DNA from: Sphingopyxis sp. CCNWLW2
Lineage (GTDB): Bacteria > Pseudomonadota > Alphaproteobacteria > Sphingomonadales > Sphingomonadaceae
DNA length: 64,000 nucleotides
Reading direction: 5' to 3'
Assembly: GCF_037095755.1 (NCBI RefSeq)
Contig: NZ_JBAWKJ010000002.1
Coordinates: 806,001-870,000 of the forward strand
A program made the position numbers and the translations under genes. Within the stretch, counting starts at the first letter, position 1. The number at the start of each line of letters is the position of its first letter. Positions 20,682 through 28,604 of this stretch are shown in pieces. The notes below the pieces were generated by a model, which ran no database searches, was not told the DNA's origin, and saw nothing but the letters and a program-made list of their open reading frames with translations.

Positions 20682-20770
20682 GGGAGCCGGAACGACCCGC
20701 AGCGAATTCGTTGCGGCTGCTTCCTTCCGGACCTGACCGGGTTGGCGAAGACTGCGTCCGCCCGACTCCC
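20682..20770 (-). ncRNA. ffs: Signal recognition particle RNA (4.5S RNA)
   Basis: The minus strand carries the universal SRP core: GGTCAGGTCCGGAAGGAAGC, followed by AGCCGCAACG, flanked by pairing arms that close in GGGAG...CTCCC. The GGTCAGG and GGAAGCAGCC internal-loop segments that bind Ffh are intact. It lies about 50 bases upstream of dnaX on the same strand, a synteny found in many bacteria. Ends are set from the outer stem and could be off by a few bases. Confidence 0.9.
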
Positions 20771-20818
20771 GCGGCGCATATGGCGGGGAGCGCGAGGAAA
20801 TGCAAGGCACAGCTGTTC

Positions 20819-20894
20819 GTCATGCCGGGCTTGACCCGGCACCCGCCTTTTTCGCGTCAAAGGAAGACAGGCCCCGGATCAAGTCCGGGGTGAC
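20819..20894. repeat. Dispersed intergenic palindrome pair
   Basis: Two related hairpins face each other: GCCGGGCTTGACCCGGC (near 20824-20840) and CCCCGGATCAAGTCCGGGG (20872-20890). They are bounded by CGTCA at the left and TGACG at the right. The GGGCTTGACCCGGCA form is a familiar alphaproteobacterial intergenic repeat. It lies between the ferredoxin stop and the ffs promoter region. Confidence 0.7.
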
Positions 20895-20901
20895 GGAAAA
20901 A

Positions 20902-21237
20902 TCAGCGCGGCCCCTGCATGTTGCGGCTTTCGGCGGGGATGTGCACGGTGAGCCCGTCGAGCTCGTCGGTCAGCACGATCTGGCACGACAGGCGGCTGGT
21001 GCGGCGGACCCCGGCGGCGAGGTCGAGCATATCCTCTTCCATCTCGCTTGCGGGCGGCAGGCGGTCGAAATCCTCTTTGGCGACGATGACGTGGCAGGTC
21101 GAGCATGCCATCTGGCCCTCGCACGTACCTTCGAGCGGCATCAAATGCGCCTGCGCAACGTCGAGCAGGATCGAGCCGGGTTCGGCCTCGGCCTCGGTGC
21201 GCGCCTTGCCGTCAGCGTGGATGAAGGTCACGCGCAT
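20902..21237 (-). CDS. [2Fe-2S] ferredoxin (adrenodoxin type)
   Basis: This 111-residue ferredoxin has cluster ligands Cys39, Cys45, Cys48 (C-EGQMA-C-ST-C) and Cys85 (RLSCQIVLT), the spacing of ISC/adrenodoxin-type [2Fe-2S] ferredoxins. Its ATG shares a base with the stop of the upstream cysteine desulfurase gene (TGATG). Together they suggest a sulfur donor plus electron donor unit for iron-sulfur cluster assembly. Confidence 0.92.
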   Translation of the reverse strand: MRVTFIHADGKARTEAEAEPGSILLDVAQAHLMPLEGTCEGQMACSTCHVIVAKEDFDRLPPASEMEEDMLDLAAGVRRTSRLSCQIVLTDELDGLTVHIPAESRNMQGPR

Positions 21238-22328
21238 CAGTTCACGCCCTGCAGCCGCGCGGCGTCCTTGATGGCCTGAAGCCCGTCGCGCAATTGCTGC
21301 TCGCTTGTATAGCGGCCCCAGCCGAGGCGGATCGAGGCGCGTGCATCGGCCTCGCTGATGCCCATTGCGCGCAGCACATGGCTGACCTTCCCCGACCCGC
21401 TGCCGCACGCACTGCCGAGCGAAAAGGCGATTTCGCGGGCGTCGGACATCAGACGAAGGCCGTTCACGCCCTCGCGCCGGACGTTGAGATTGCCGTGGTA
21501 GCGGCGGTTCGAATCGCCATTGATCGTCCATTCGGGGAGCAGATCGAGCGCAAGCGACCAGAGGCGTTCGACATGCTCGGCATCGGCTTCGAACCGCTCG
21601 GTCGCGAGCGCCGCCGCGGCGCCGAATCCGGCGCAGAGTGCGGGCGAGACGGTGCCCGAGCGCATGCCCTGTTCCTGCGCGCCGCCGAACATCAGCGGCG
21701 GCAGGTCGACGCCGTCCCTGACCCATAGCGCGCCGATGCCCTTCGGCCCGTGGATCTTGTGCGCCGAGATCGCGATCAGATCGGCGTCGCCGGGAATCGC
21801 GACGCGGCCATAGCCTTGCACCGCATCGCAGAGCAGCAGGCTGTTCTTCGCATGCGCCGCCGCGGCGAAATCGGCGACCGGCTGGATCGTCCCGACCTCG
21901 TTGTTCACGAGCATCACCGCAACAATGCCGTTTTCGGGGATCGACGCATCGTCGGGCGGCAAGGCCAGTCCTTCGCCATCGACAGGCAGGATGGTCGCAT
22001 TCAGCCGCTCGAGGCATTGCAACGAGGCGGCATGCTCGATGCTGAGTCCGGCGACCCCGCCCGGCTTCGCCTCGGCCCCGCGGAGCAGCGCCCAGTTGAG
22101 CGCCTCGGTGGCGCCCGAGGTGAAGAAGGTTCGGCCACCCTTGGGCAGCAGCGCGGCGACCTGATCGCGCGCGACCTCGACCGCGGCGGCGGCAGCGCGC
22201 CCGCCCTTGTGCGTACTCGACGGATTAGCGAATCCGTCGCCCTCACCCGGCCCTTCGAGCCAGCGCAGCATCGCCTCGCGCGCCTCGGGAGCGAGCGGCG
22301 TCGTGGCTTGGTAATCGAGGTAAATCAT
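21237..22328 (-). CDS. Cysteine desulfurase (NifS/IscS-like)
   Basis: This PLP enzyme (363 aa) removes sulfur from cysteine to give alanine and an enzyme persulfide. It has YLDYQATTPLAP, NPSSTHKGGRAA, the PLP lysine in ISAHKIHGPKG, and the persulfide cysteine in LGSACGSGSGK. The short loop around the cysteine and the length fit the group I NifS/IscS type. A Fur-like palindrome lies just upstream of its start, and it is coupled to the ferredoxin gene. Confidence 0.9.
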   Translation of the reverse strand: MIYLDYQATTPLAPEAREAMLRWLEGPGEGDGFANPSSTHKGGRAAAAAVEVARDQVAALLPKGGRTFFTSGATEALNWALLRGAEAKPGGVAGLSIEHAASLQCLERLNATILPVDGEGLALPPDDASIPENGIVAVMLVNNEVGTIQPVADFAAAAHAKNSLLLCDAVQGYGRVAIPGDADLIAISAHKIHGPKGIGALWVRDGVDLPPLMFGGAQEQGMRSGTVSPALCAGFGAAAALATERFEADAEHVERLWSLALDLLPEWTINGDSNRRYHGNLNVRREGVNGLRLMSDAREIAFSLGSACGSGSGKVSHVLRAMGISEADARASIRLGWGRYTSEQQLRDGLQAIKDAARLQGVN

Positions 22329-22346
22329 CCGGCGGACAGATCCTTA

Positions 22347-22363
22347 TTGCGAGCGATTCGCAA
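22347..22363. promoter_or_regulatory. Fur/Irr-like operator
   Basis: TTGCGAGCGATTCGCAA is a perfect 6-5-6 palindrome and also reads as a 7-1-7 Fur-type box (TGCGAGC-G-ATTCGCA). It sits 19-35 bases before the start of the cysteine desulfurase gene, in a position to block its promoter, and close to a plus-strand promoter for the alpha/beta hydrolase. Confidence 0.5.
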
Positions 22364-22366
22364 AAG

Positions 22367-22394
22367 TTGCAACATGCTACGCAATTTCTATATA
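22367..22394 (+). promoter_or_regulatory. Predicted sigma70-type promoter for the alpha/beta hydrolase
   Basis: TTGCAA (22367-22372) and TATATA (22389-22394) are separated by 16 bases, followed 75 bases later by the hydrolase start. Both boxes are close to consensus in an otherwise GC-rich area. Confidence 0.5.
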
Positions 22395-22468
22395 GGCGCC
22401 ATCTTCGCTCCGCCACCCTGCCAGCCCGGCGATTCGGCGGCCAGCCATAAAAGATAAGAGGTGCTCCC

Positions 22469-23125
22469 ATGCCCGACGTGATTTTCCCCGGCCCCGAAGG
22501 CCGCATCGAAGGCCGTTTCTCGCCCCCGCCGCGCCCGCGCGCGCCGGTTGCGCTGATCCTCCACCCGCATCCGCAGGGCGGCGGCACGATGAACGACCGC
22601 ATCACGCAGGCGATGTACAAAAGCTTCGTCGCGCGTGGCTTCGCAGTGCTGCGCTTCAACTTTCGCGGCGTTGGCCGCAGCCAGGGCACGTTCGACAATG
22701 GTATCGGCGAGCTGAGCGATGCCGCCTCGGCGCTCGACTGGGTCCAGTCGATCCATCCCGAGGCGCAGACGACGTGGATCGCGGGCTTCAGCTTCGGCGC
22801 GTGGATCGGCATGCAGCTGCTCATGCGCCGCCCCGAAATCCGCGGCTTCCTGTCGGTCGCGCCGCCGGCGAACATGTACGACTTCAGCTTCCTCGCGCCC
22901 TGCCCCTCGTCGGGCATCATCGTCGCGGGCGGCCAGGACGAGATCGTGCCGCCGAGCGCGGTGCAGAAGCTGGTCGACAAGCTGCGCACGCAAAAGGGCA
23001 TCACGATCCATCACGACGAGATCCCGCGCGCGAACCATTTCTTCGAGCATGAGCTCGACCAGTTGATGAAGTCGCTCGATAACTATCTGGATATGCGGCT
23101 CGCGCCCGATTCGCCGATCCGCTGA
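22469..23125 (+). CDS. Alpha/beta hydrolase (COG2945 type)
   Basis: This protein of 218 residues has the alpha/beta hydrolase plan: LILHPHPQGGGTMND, the oxyanion-side VLRFNFRGVGRSQG, the nucleophile Ser in AGFSFGAWIG, the acid Asp in GGQDEIVPP and the His in RANHFFEHEL. It is short, like the small family usually annotated as predicted hydrolases of this group. The substrate is unknown. Confidence 0.85.
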   Translation: MPDVIFPGPEGRIEGRFSPPPRPRAPVALILHPHPQGGGTMNDRITQAMYKSFVARGFAVLRFNFRGVGRSQGTFDNGIGELSDAASALDWVQSIHPEAQTTWIAGFSFGAWIGMQLLMRRPEIRGFLSVAPPANMYDFSFLAPCPSSGIIVAGGQDEIVPPSAVQKLVDKLRTQKGITIHHDEIPRANHFFEHELDQLMKSLDNYLDMRLAPDSPIR

Positions 23126-23129
23126 CGAC

Positions 23130-23261
23130 AAAACTCCTCCCTGTGCCGCAGGCATGGGGAGGTGGCAGCGGCTTGGCCGCTGACGGAGGGGCTATGACGC
23201 CTGCCCCTCCACCACTCGCTTCGCGAGCGGTCCCCCTCCCCACCGCTTCGCGGCAGGGAGG
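23130..23261. repeat. Complex intergenic inverted-repeat unit
   Basis: The stretch opens with CTCCCTGTGCCGCAGGC and closes with the roughly inverted CACCGCTTCGCGGCAGGGAG. Inside are the hairpins CAGCGGCTTGGCCGCTG (near 23167) and CCGCTCGCGAAGCG in inverse (near 23212). It looks like one copy of a composite dispersed repeat; no coding frame makes sense across it. Confidence 0.6.
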
Positions 23262-23268
23262 ATCAAGG

Positions 23269-23433
23269 TTATTTCACCGGCACCAGCCAGATCGCGACAT
23301 TTGCGAACATCACCAGCGCCGCGATCAGCATCAGCAGCGCGCGGCGGCGGTCGCCCTTGCGAAAAACATAGACGGCACCGCCGGTCAAAAGGACGCCGGT
23401 CAGCATCAAGATGGACATGATCGTGTCGGACAT
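23269..23433 (-). CDS. Small predicted membrane protein
   Basis: A 54-residue frame begins MSDTIMSILMLTGVLLTGG. It has two hydrophobic helices (about 5-23 and 33-52) joined by the basic turn VFRKGDRRRAL and ends in IWLVPVK. The pattern of two helices with a central RKGDRR loop, and its codon use, look real. It has no assigned function. It lies between the repeat unit and rpiB, and is divergent from rpiB. Confidence 0.65.
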   Translation of the reverse strand: MSDTIMSILMLTGVLLTGGAVYVFRKGDRRRALLMLIAALVMFANVAIWLVPVK

Positions 23434-23545
23434 AGGGCGGCTTTATCGGCACAGTCACAAATTTGCCACCTCGCTTATGGCCAATCCGCGCCGCTTCGCC
23501 TAAAGGGCGCTCATCGATTCCCTATCGCCCCGCGGGAGCCGCATC

Positions 23546-23998
23546 ATGCGCATTGCAATAGCCTCTGACCACGCCGCCTGGGAGCTGAAAGCCGCTCTCG
23601 CCGACTGGCTTCGCGAAGCCGGCCACGAAGTCGAGGATCTCGGCACGAACGGCCCCGACAGCGTCGATTATCCCGATTTCGGCTACGCCCTTGGCCAAGC
23701 CATCGCCGACGGCCGCGCGACACGCGGCGTTGCCCTTTGCGGGTCGGGCATCGGCATTTCGATCTCGGTCAACCGCAACCCCGCCGCGCGCTGCGCGCTG
23801 GTCAGCGAACCGCTGTCGGCGAAGCTGTCGCGCGAGCATAATGACGCGAACGTCATCGCGATGGGCGCGCGCCTGACCGGCATCGACATGGCCAAGGCGT
23901 GCCTCGACGCCTTCCTGACCACCGAATTCGCCGGCGACCGCCACGCGCGCCGCGTCGACAAGCTTTCCAATCCGCCCCAACTGGAGACCAGCCGATGA
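23546..23998 (+). CDS. rpiB: Ribose-5-phosphate isomerase B
   Basis: RpiB interconverts ribose 5-phosphate and ribulose 5-phosphate. At 150 aa it shows [29 protein letters not shown], the catalytic cysteine in [11 protein letters not shown], and the [15 protein letters not shown] segment. It overlaps glyA by four bases (ATGA), a common alphaproteobacterial arrangement. Confidence 0.95.
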   Translation: MRIAIASDHAAWELKAALADWLREAGHEVEDLGTNGPDSVDYPDFGYALGQAIADGRATRGVALCGSGIGISISVNRNPAARCALVSEPLSAKLSREHNDANVIAMGARLTGIDMAKACLDAFLTTEFAGDRHARRVDKLSNPPQLETSR

Positions 23999-25302
23999 CC
24001 ACAGACACGCTCGCCAAGCCCATCAAGTCGGCCGGTTATTTCACTGACGGCGTCGGCACCGTCGACCCCGCGGTCGCGGCGGCGATGAAGCATGAGCTCG
24101 AACGCGAGCAATATCAGATCGAGCTGATCGCGTCGGAGAATATCGTCTCGAAGGCCGTCCTCGAAGCACAGGGGTCGGTCTTCACCAACAAATATGCGGA
24201 AGGTTATCCCGGCCGCCGTTACTATCAGGGCTGCGCGCCGTCGGACGAGGTCGAAACCCTCGCGATCGACCGCGCGAAGCAGCTGTTCGACTGCGGCTAT
24301 GCCAACGTCCAACCGCATTCGGGCGCGCAGGCGAACGGCGCGGTCATGCTCGCGCTGACCAAGCCCGGTGCAACGATCCTCGGCATGAGCCTCGACGCCG
24401 GCGGGCACCTGACCCACGGCGCACCCCCGGCGATGTCGGGCAAATGGTTCAACGCGGTGCAATATGGCGTGCGCGCCGACGACCATCTCGTCGATTTCGA
24501 CCAGGTCGAGGCGCTCGCAAAGGAGCATCGCCCCGCGCTGATCATCGCGGGCGGCTCGGCCTATCCGCGCACGCTCGATTTCGCGCGTTTCCGCAAGATT
24601 GCCGACGATGTCGGCGCGTTGCTGATGGTCGACATGGCGCATTTCGCGGGCCTCGTCGCAGGCGGCGCGCATCCGTCGCCGATGGAACATGCGCATGTCG
24701 TCACGACGACGACGCACAAGACGCTGCGCGGCCCGCGCGGCGGCATGATCCTGACCAATGACGAAGCGATCGCCAAGCGCATCAATTCGGCGGTCTTCCC
24801 GGGGCTGCAGGGCGGCCCGCTGATGCACGTCATCGCCGCGAAAGCCGTGGCGTTCGGCGAAGCGCTGCGCCCCGAGTTCAAGGATTATGCGAAGGCGACG
24901 ATCGCCAATGCGCAGGCGCTCGCGAACCGGCTCAAGGACCGCGGCGCCGACGTCGTCGCGGGCGGCACCGACACCCACCTCGCGCTGATTGACCTGCGCC
25001 CGCTCGGCGTCACCGGCCGCGACGCCGACGAGGCGCTCGAACGCAGCGCGATTACCTGCAACAAGAACGGCATCCCCTTCGATCCGCTGCCGCCGGTCAA
25101 GACCAGCGGCATCCGCGTCGGTTCGCCCGCGGGCACGACGCGCGGCTTCGGCATCGCCGAGTTCGAGGAAATCGGCGATATGGTCGCCGACGTGCTCGAA
25201 GCGCTGCGCGACAAGGGCGAGCATGGCGACGCCGATGTCGAAGCGAATGTCCGGGGCCGCGTCCGCGCGCTATGCGAACGCTTCCCCATCTATCAGGGAT
25301 AG
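23995..25302 (+). CDS. glyA: Serine hydroxymethyltransferase
   Basis: This PLP enzyme converts serine and tetrahydrofolate to glycine and 5,10-methylene-THF. It has 435 aa from the ATG overlapping rpiB. Motifs are [40 protein letters not shown], and the PLP lysine in [16 protein letters not shown]. The longer open frame upstream belongs to rpiB. Confidence 0.97.
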   Translation: MTTDTLAKPIKSAGYFTDGVGTVDPAVAAAMKHELEREQYQIELIASENIVSKAVLEAQGSVFTNKYAEGYPGRRYYQGCAPSDEVETLAIDRAKQLFDCGYANVQPHSGAQANGAVMLALTKPGATILGMSLDAGGHLTHGAPPAMSGKWFNAVQYGVRADDHLVDFDQVEALAKEHRPALIIAGGSAYPRTLDFARFRKIADDVGALLMVDMAHFAGLVAGGAHPSPMEHAHVVTTTTHKTLRGPRGGMILTNDEAIAKRINSAVFPGLQGGPLMHVIAAKAVAFGEALRPEFKDYAKATIANAQALANRLKDRGADVVAGGTDTHLALIDLRPLGVTGRDADEALERSAITCNKNGIPFDPLPPVKTSGIRVGSPAGTTRGFGIAEFEEIGDMVADVLEALRDKGEHGDADVEANVRGRVRALCERFPIYQG

Positions 25303-25306
25303 AGCG

Positions 25307-25525
25307 ATGGCACGGCAGCACCCCGAGGAACCGACGCTGGTCGAACTCTCGATCGAAGAGGTCAAGGCGATGGGCAAGCAAGGGCTGGCCCATCCCTCGA
25401 CACGCCCGGTGCTGATCGGCGGCGCGGTCGGCGGCGCGATCGGACTGATGCTCGACGCGATCACCTGGCCGGTCGGCCTGTTCGCGGGCGCCCTCATCGC
25501 GCTGGTGATGCGGGTGAAACGCTAA
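25307..25525 (+). CDS. Small membrane protein of unknown function
   Basis: This protein of 72 residues lies four bases after glyA and three before nrdR, so it belongs to the operon. The first 35 residues are soluble (TLVELSIEEVKAMGKQGLAHPSTRP). The rest forms one or two hydrophobic segments (VLIGGAVGGAIGLMLDAITWPVGLFAGALIAL). I do not recognise a family. Confidence 0.7.
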   Translation: MARQHPEEPTLVELSIEEVKAMGKQGLAHPSTRPVLIGGAVGGAIGLMLDAITWPVGLFAGALIALVMRVKR

Positions 25526-25528
25526 CCC

Positions 25529-25996
25529 ATGCGTTGTCCCTATTGCGGCCATGAAGACAGCCAGGTGAAGGACAGCCGTCCGACCGAGGACGGCGCCGCG
25601 ATTCGCCGCCGCCGTCAGTGCGAGGATTGCGGCGCGCGCTTCACGACCTTCGAACGCATCCAGCTCCGCGAAGTCGGGGTCACCAAGGCCGACGGCCGCC
25701 GCGAACCCTTTGATCGCGAGAAACTGATGCGCAGCATCCAGATCGCATGCCGCAAGCGCCCGATCGACGGTGCGCGCATCGAACGGCTGGTGTCGGGCAT
25801 CCAGCGCCAGCTCGAAACCTCGGGCGAGAGCGAGGTGCAGGCGCAGCAGATCGGCGGCATGGTGATGGAGGCGCTGAAAGGCTTCGACAGCGTCGCCTAT
25901 ATCCGCTTCGCCAGCGTCTACCGCGAATTTACCGAAGCGAAGGACTTCGAGGAATTCGCGTCCTCGGTCACCGAGGCGGCGCGGCCGATCAAATGA
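25529..25996 (+). CDS. nrdR: Transcriptional repressor NrdR
   Basis: NrdR represses ribonucleotide reductase genes when dATP is high. It has 155 aa. The N-terminal zinc ribbon has CPYC and CEDC pairs, and the ATP-cone domain follows ([29 protein letters not shown]). Its stop overlaps the trmJ-like start in ATGA. Confidence 0.96.
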   Translation: MRCPYCGHEDSQVKDSRPTEDGAAIRRRRQCEDCGARFTTFERIQLREVGVTKADGRREPFDREKLMRSIQIACRKRPIDGARIERLVSGIQRQLETSGESEVQAQQIGGMVMEALKGFDSVAYIRFASVYREFTEAKDFEEFASSVTEAARPIK

Positions 25997-26721
25997 CCGC
26001 GGCCGCCCCGCCCCCCGTCATCGTCCTCGTCCGTCCGCAGCTTGGTGAGAATATCGGCAAGGCGGCGCGCGCGATGCTCAATTTCGGGCTGACCGAACTG
26101 CGCCTCGTTACCCCGCGCGACGGCTGGCCCAATCCCGACGCCGGCCCGGCATCGGCGGGCGCCGACATCGTGCTCGCCGAGGCGAAAGTTTTCGACAGCC
26201 TCGCCGATGCGGTCGCCGACTGCACGACGATCTATGCCACCACGGTGCGCAAGCGCGGCGTAATGAAGCCCGTGCTGACCCCCGAAGCGGCGGCACGCGA
26301 GGTTCATTCGAACGCGGGCCGCTCGGCCTATGTCTTCGGTGCCGAACGCTCCGGCCTCGAAACCGACGATGTCGCGCTCGCGCACGCTATCGTGACGGTG
26401 CCGATCAACCCCGAATTCGCATCGCTCAACCTCGCGCAGGCGGTGATCCTGCTCGCCTATGAATGGTCGAAGGGTATTGCGCTCGCGAGCCCGCCCGAAG
26501 TGCCGCTCGACCCGCCGGCGCCGCATGCCGAGCTCGAACAATTGATCGAACATCTGACGCGCGATCTCGACGCGAGCGGCTATTTTGTTCCGCCCGAGCG
26601 GACCGAGGCGACACTGCGCACCTTGCGCACCGCGCTGACCAAGACGGGCTGGTCGCACAATGATATCAGGATGATGCATGGTATCGTGACAGCACTTGGC
26701 AGGACGCCCCGATCGCGATAA
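25993..26721 (+). CDS. trmJ: tRNA/rRNA 2'-O-methyltransferase (TrmJ-like, SPOUT)
   Basis: This SpoU-class methyltransferase (242 aa) has motif 1 [21 protein letters not shown], motif 2 FGAERSGLE and motif 3 [16 protein letters not shown], which form the trefoil knot that binds SAM. The C-terminal extension (about 165-242) with [20 protein letters not shown] and the closing [11 protein letters not shown] is typical of TrmJ, which modifies position 32 of tRNAs. The TrmJ name is likely but not proven. Confidence 0.88.
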   Translation: MTAAAPPPVIVLVRPQLGENIGKAARAMLNFGLTELRLVTPRDGWPNPDAGPASAGADIVLAEAKVFDSLADAVADCTTIYATTVRKRGVMKPVLTPEAAAREVHSNAGRSAYVFGAERSGLETDDVALAHAIVTVPINPEFASLNLAQAVILLAYEWSKGIALASPPEVPLDPPAPHAELEQLIEHLTRDLDASGYFVPPERTEATLRTLRTALTKTGWSHNDIRMMHGIVTALGRTPRSR

Positions 26722-26748
26722 CGGGGCGAATCGTCTTGGAGATTATCG

Positions 26749-26985
26749 ATGCTAACTCTCGTTCTTTCCCTTGCGCTCTCCGCGGCAGCCCCCGAGGCGG
26801 CTGAAGCGCCGGCGCCGACCACCGCCGCCGCCAAACCGGCCAAGCCCAAGAAAATCTGCCGGTCCGAAGCTGATACCGGCACCCGCATGAAAACCCGCAC
26901 CTGCAAGACGCAGGAACAATGGGACAATCAGCAGCAGAATGTCGGGAACGACCTCCGGGTCGGCACGGGCGCCATCGGCCGCTGA
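26749..26985 (+). CDS. Small secreted protein, PAKPKK-C motif (copy 1)
   Basis: This 78-residue protein starts with a short signal peptide (MLTLVLSLALSAAAPEA), then an Ala/Pro/Lys spacer ending in PAKPKKICRSEADTGTRMKTRTCKTQEQW. The two cysteines are 17 residues apart. The pattern C-R-x5-TG-x7-R-x-C-x-T-x-x-x-W recurs in short sphingomonad proteins of unknown function. A similar gene follows at 27091. Confidence 0.65.
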   Translation: MLTLVLSLALSAAAPEAAEAPAPTTAAAKPAKPKKICRSEADTGTRMKTRTCKTQEQWDNQQQNVGNDLRVGTGAIGR

Positions 26986-27090
26986 TCGACCGCCCCTTTC
27001 CATTACCGGAAATGATGCACGCCGCGATCACGGCATTCGGCTGCGTAAGCGGAACGCCGTTGGCGGCATCGTTTCAGGGAACATGACCTT

Positions 27091-27336
27091 ATGTTGTCCG
27101 TGATACTCTCACTCGCCCTCGCGGCGGCTTCGGCAAATGCGGCCGAAAATGATACGCGCGCCAATACCGCGCAAGCGGCCAAGCCCGCGAAGCCCAAGAA
27201 GGTCTGTCAAAAGGTGGAAGTGACCGGCAGCACGGTGCCCAAGCGCGTGTGCCGTACGGTCGCCGAACCCGTCACGCCGGCGCCCGAAGCGTCGCACGCC
27301 GACGCCGCAGCATCCGCGGGCGGCAGCACCAACTAA
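27091..27336 (+). CDS. Small secreted protein, PAKPKK-C motif (copy 2)
   Basis: This 81-residue protein has a signal peptide (MLSVILSLALAAASANAAE), then AAKPAKPKKVCQKVEVTGSTVPKRVCRT and an Ala/Pro/Ser-rich tail. It shares the signal-peptide style, the PAKPKK-C core and the second cysteine with the gene at 26749, so the two are probably diverged tandem duplicates. The function is unknown. Confidence 0.65.
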   Translation: MLSVILSLALAAASANAAENDTRANTAQAAKPAKPKKVCQKVEVTGSTVPKRVCRTVAEPVTPAPEASHADAAASAGGSTN

Positions 27337-27345
27337 AGCCGGCGG

Positions 27346-27660
27346 TCAGCTGTCGGCGCGCAGCCGATCCCACTGGACCGCCTCATAGGCGATCGATTGT
27401 TCGACCAGCTCGTTCCACACGGCACGCAGCCGCGCGGGCTCCAGCCCGGCGGCTTCGGCTGCGCGCGCGACATTGCCGAGCACCTCGCTCTTGCGCGCTT
27501 CGTCGCGAACAGCGGCGCGGTCGGTCTTGATGCGCGCGGCGGCGTCCATATAGCCGAAACGGCGAACGAGCAGCGCGACGAGTTCGCGGTCGACCTGATC
27601 GACTCCGGCGCGGACATCGATCATCGTTTCGCAGTCTTCGGGAAGTTTGGCGGACGTCAT
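27346..27660 (-). CDS. Chorismate mutase / isochorismate-pyruvate lyase-like protein
   Basis: This AroQ-fold protein (104 aa) resembles PchB: an N-terminal tail with a cysteine (LPEDCETM), then IDVRAGVDQVDRELVALLVRRFGYMDAAARIKTDRAAVRDEARKSEV. It is a second AroQ protein in the window, distinct from the one at 11604. PchB converts isochorismate to salicylate, but no isochorismate synthase lies nearby, so a mutase role is equally possible. Confidence 0.75.
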   Translation of the reverse strand: MTSAKLPEDCETMIDVRAGVDQVDRELVALLVRRFGYMDAAARIKTDRAAVRDEARKSEVLGNVARAAEAAGLEPARLRAVWNELVEQSIAYEAVQWDRLRADS

Positions 27661-27873
27661 GCGCGCAGCCTTTAGCGGCTTTTTTCGCGCTGTCGAGGCA
27701 TGGTGCCAAGTTGCGCCGCAACGCTTGACTTTGCGCCCCTGCCCGTCTAACCGCGCGCCTTCGCAATGGACCCCGCACCCCGGTGAAGCGGCGGTCGCAT
27801 ATGGCATCTGTCCATATGGTGCGACCCGGGAACCGCCGAAATCCTTCGGCACACAGCATATTGGAGACGACAT

Positions 27874-28485
27874 ATGTCGAAGCGCCAGAGCGCCAAGTAT
27901 AAACTCGACCGCCGGATGGGTGAAAACATCTGGGGTCGCCCGAAGAGCCCGGTCAACCGCCGCGAATATGGCCCCGGCCAGCACGGTCAGCGCCGCAAGG
28001 GCAAGATGTCGGACTTCGGCATCCAGCTCCGCGCGAAGCAGAAGCTGAAGGGCTATTACGGCGACATCACCGAAAAGCAGTTCAAGAAGAACTATTTCGA
28101 AGCGTCGCGCATGAAGGGCGACACCGGCCAGAACCTGATCGGCCTGCTCGAGCGCCGCCTCGACGCGGTCGTCTACCGCTCGAAGTTCACCCCGACGATC
28201 TTCTCGGCGCGCCAGCTCGTCAGCCACGGCCATGTCTATGTGAACGGCGTGAAGTGCAACGTCGCGAGCCGCCTCGTGAAGCCGGGCGACGAAGTCACCC
28301 TCGGCAAGAAGGCGCAGGAAATGGCGCTGGTCGCCGAAGCGCAGAGCCTGCCCGAGCGCGACCTGCCCGAATATCTGTCGGTTGACGGCACCAAGTCGAC
28401 CTATGTCCGCGTCCCGACGCTCGACGAAGTGCCCTATCCGGTGAAGATGGAACCGAACCTGGTCGTCGAATTCTATTCGCGCTGA
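27874..28485 (+). CDS. rpsD: 30S ribosomal protein S4
   Basis: S4 is a primary 16S rRNA-binding protein. It has 203 aa: [38 protein letters not shown], and an S4 RNA-binding domain with [14 protein letters not shown] and [14 protein letters not shown]. It is monocistronic, as usual for alphaproteobacteria. The 213 bases upstream hold its promoter region but no leader structure I can name. Confidence 0.97.
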   Translation: MSKRQSAKYKLDRRMGENIWGRPKSPVNRREYGPGQHGQRRKGKMSDFGIQLRAKQKLKGYYGDITEKQFKKNYFEASRMKGDTGQNLIGLLERRLDAVVYRSKFTPTIFSARQLVSHGHVYVNGVKCNVASRLVKPGDEVTLGKKAQEMALVAEAQSLPERDLPEYLSVDGTKSTYVRVPTLDEVPYPVKMEPNLVVEFYSR

Positions 28486-28510
28486 TCAGGTTTCCACCGA
28501 AACGATTTCA

Positions 28511-28540
28511 GAAGGGCGGTCCGAAAGGGCCGCCCTTCTT
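28511..28540 (+). terminator. Terminator after rpsD
   Basis: GAAGGGCGG (28511-28519) pairs with CCGCCCTTC (28530-28538) around a GA-rich loop, 26 bases after the rpsD stop. The following TTGC gives only a weak T-tract. Confidence 0.65.
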
Positions 28541-28604
28541 GCATCGGCTGGCCGCGGCTGGCACAAGCCCGCTCGTCGCAAATGAAACTTTCCGAGGAAT
28601 TTCC

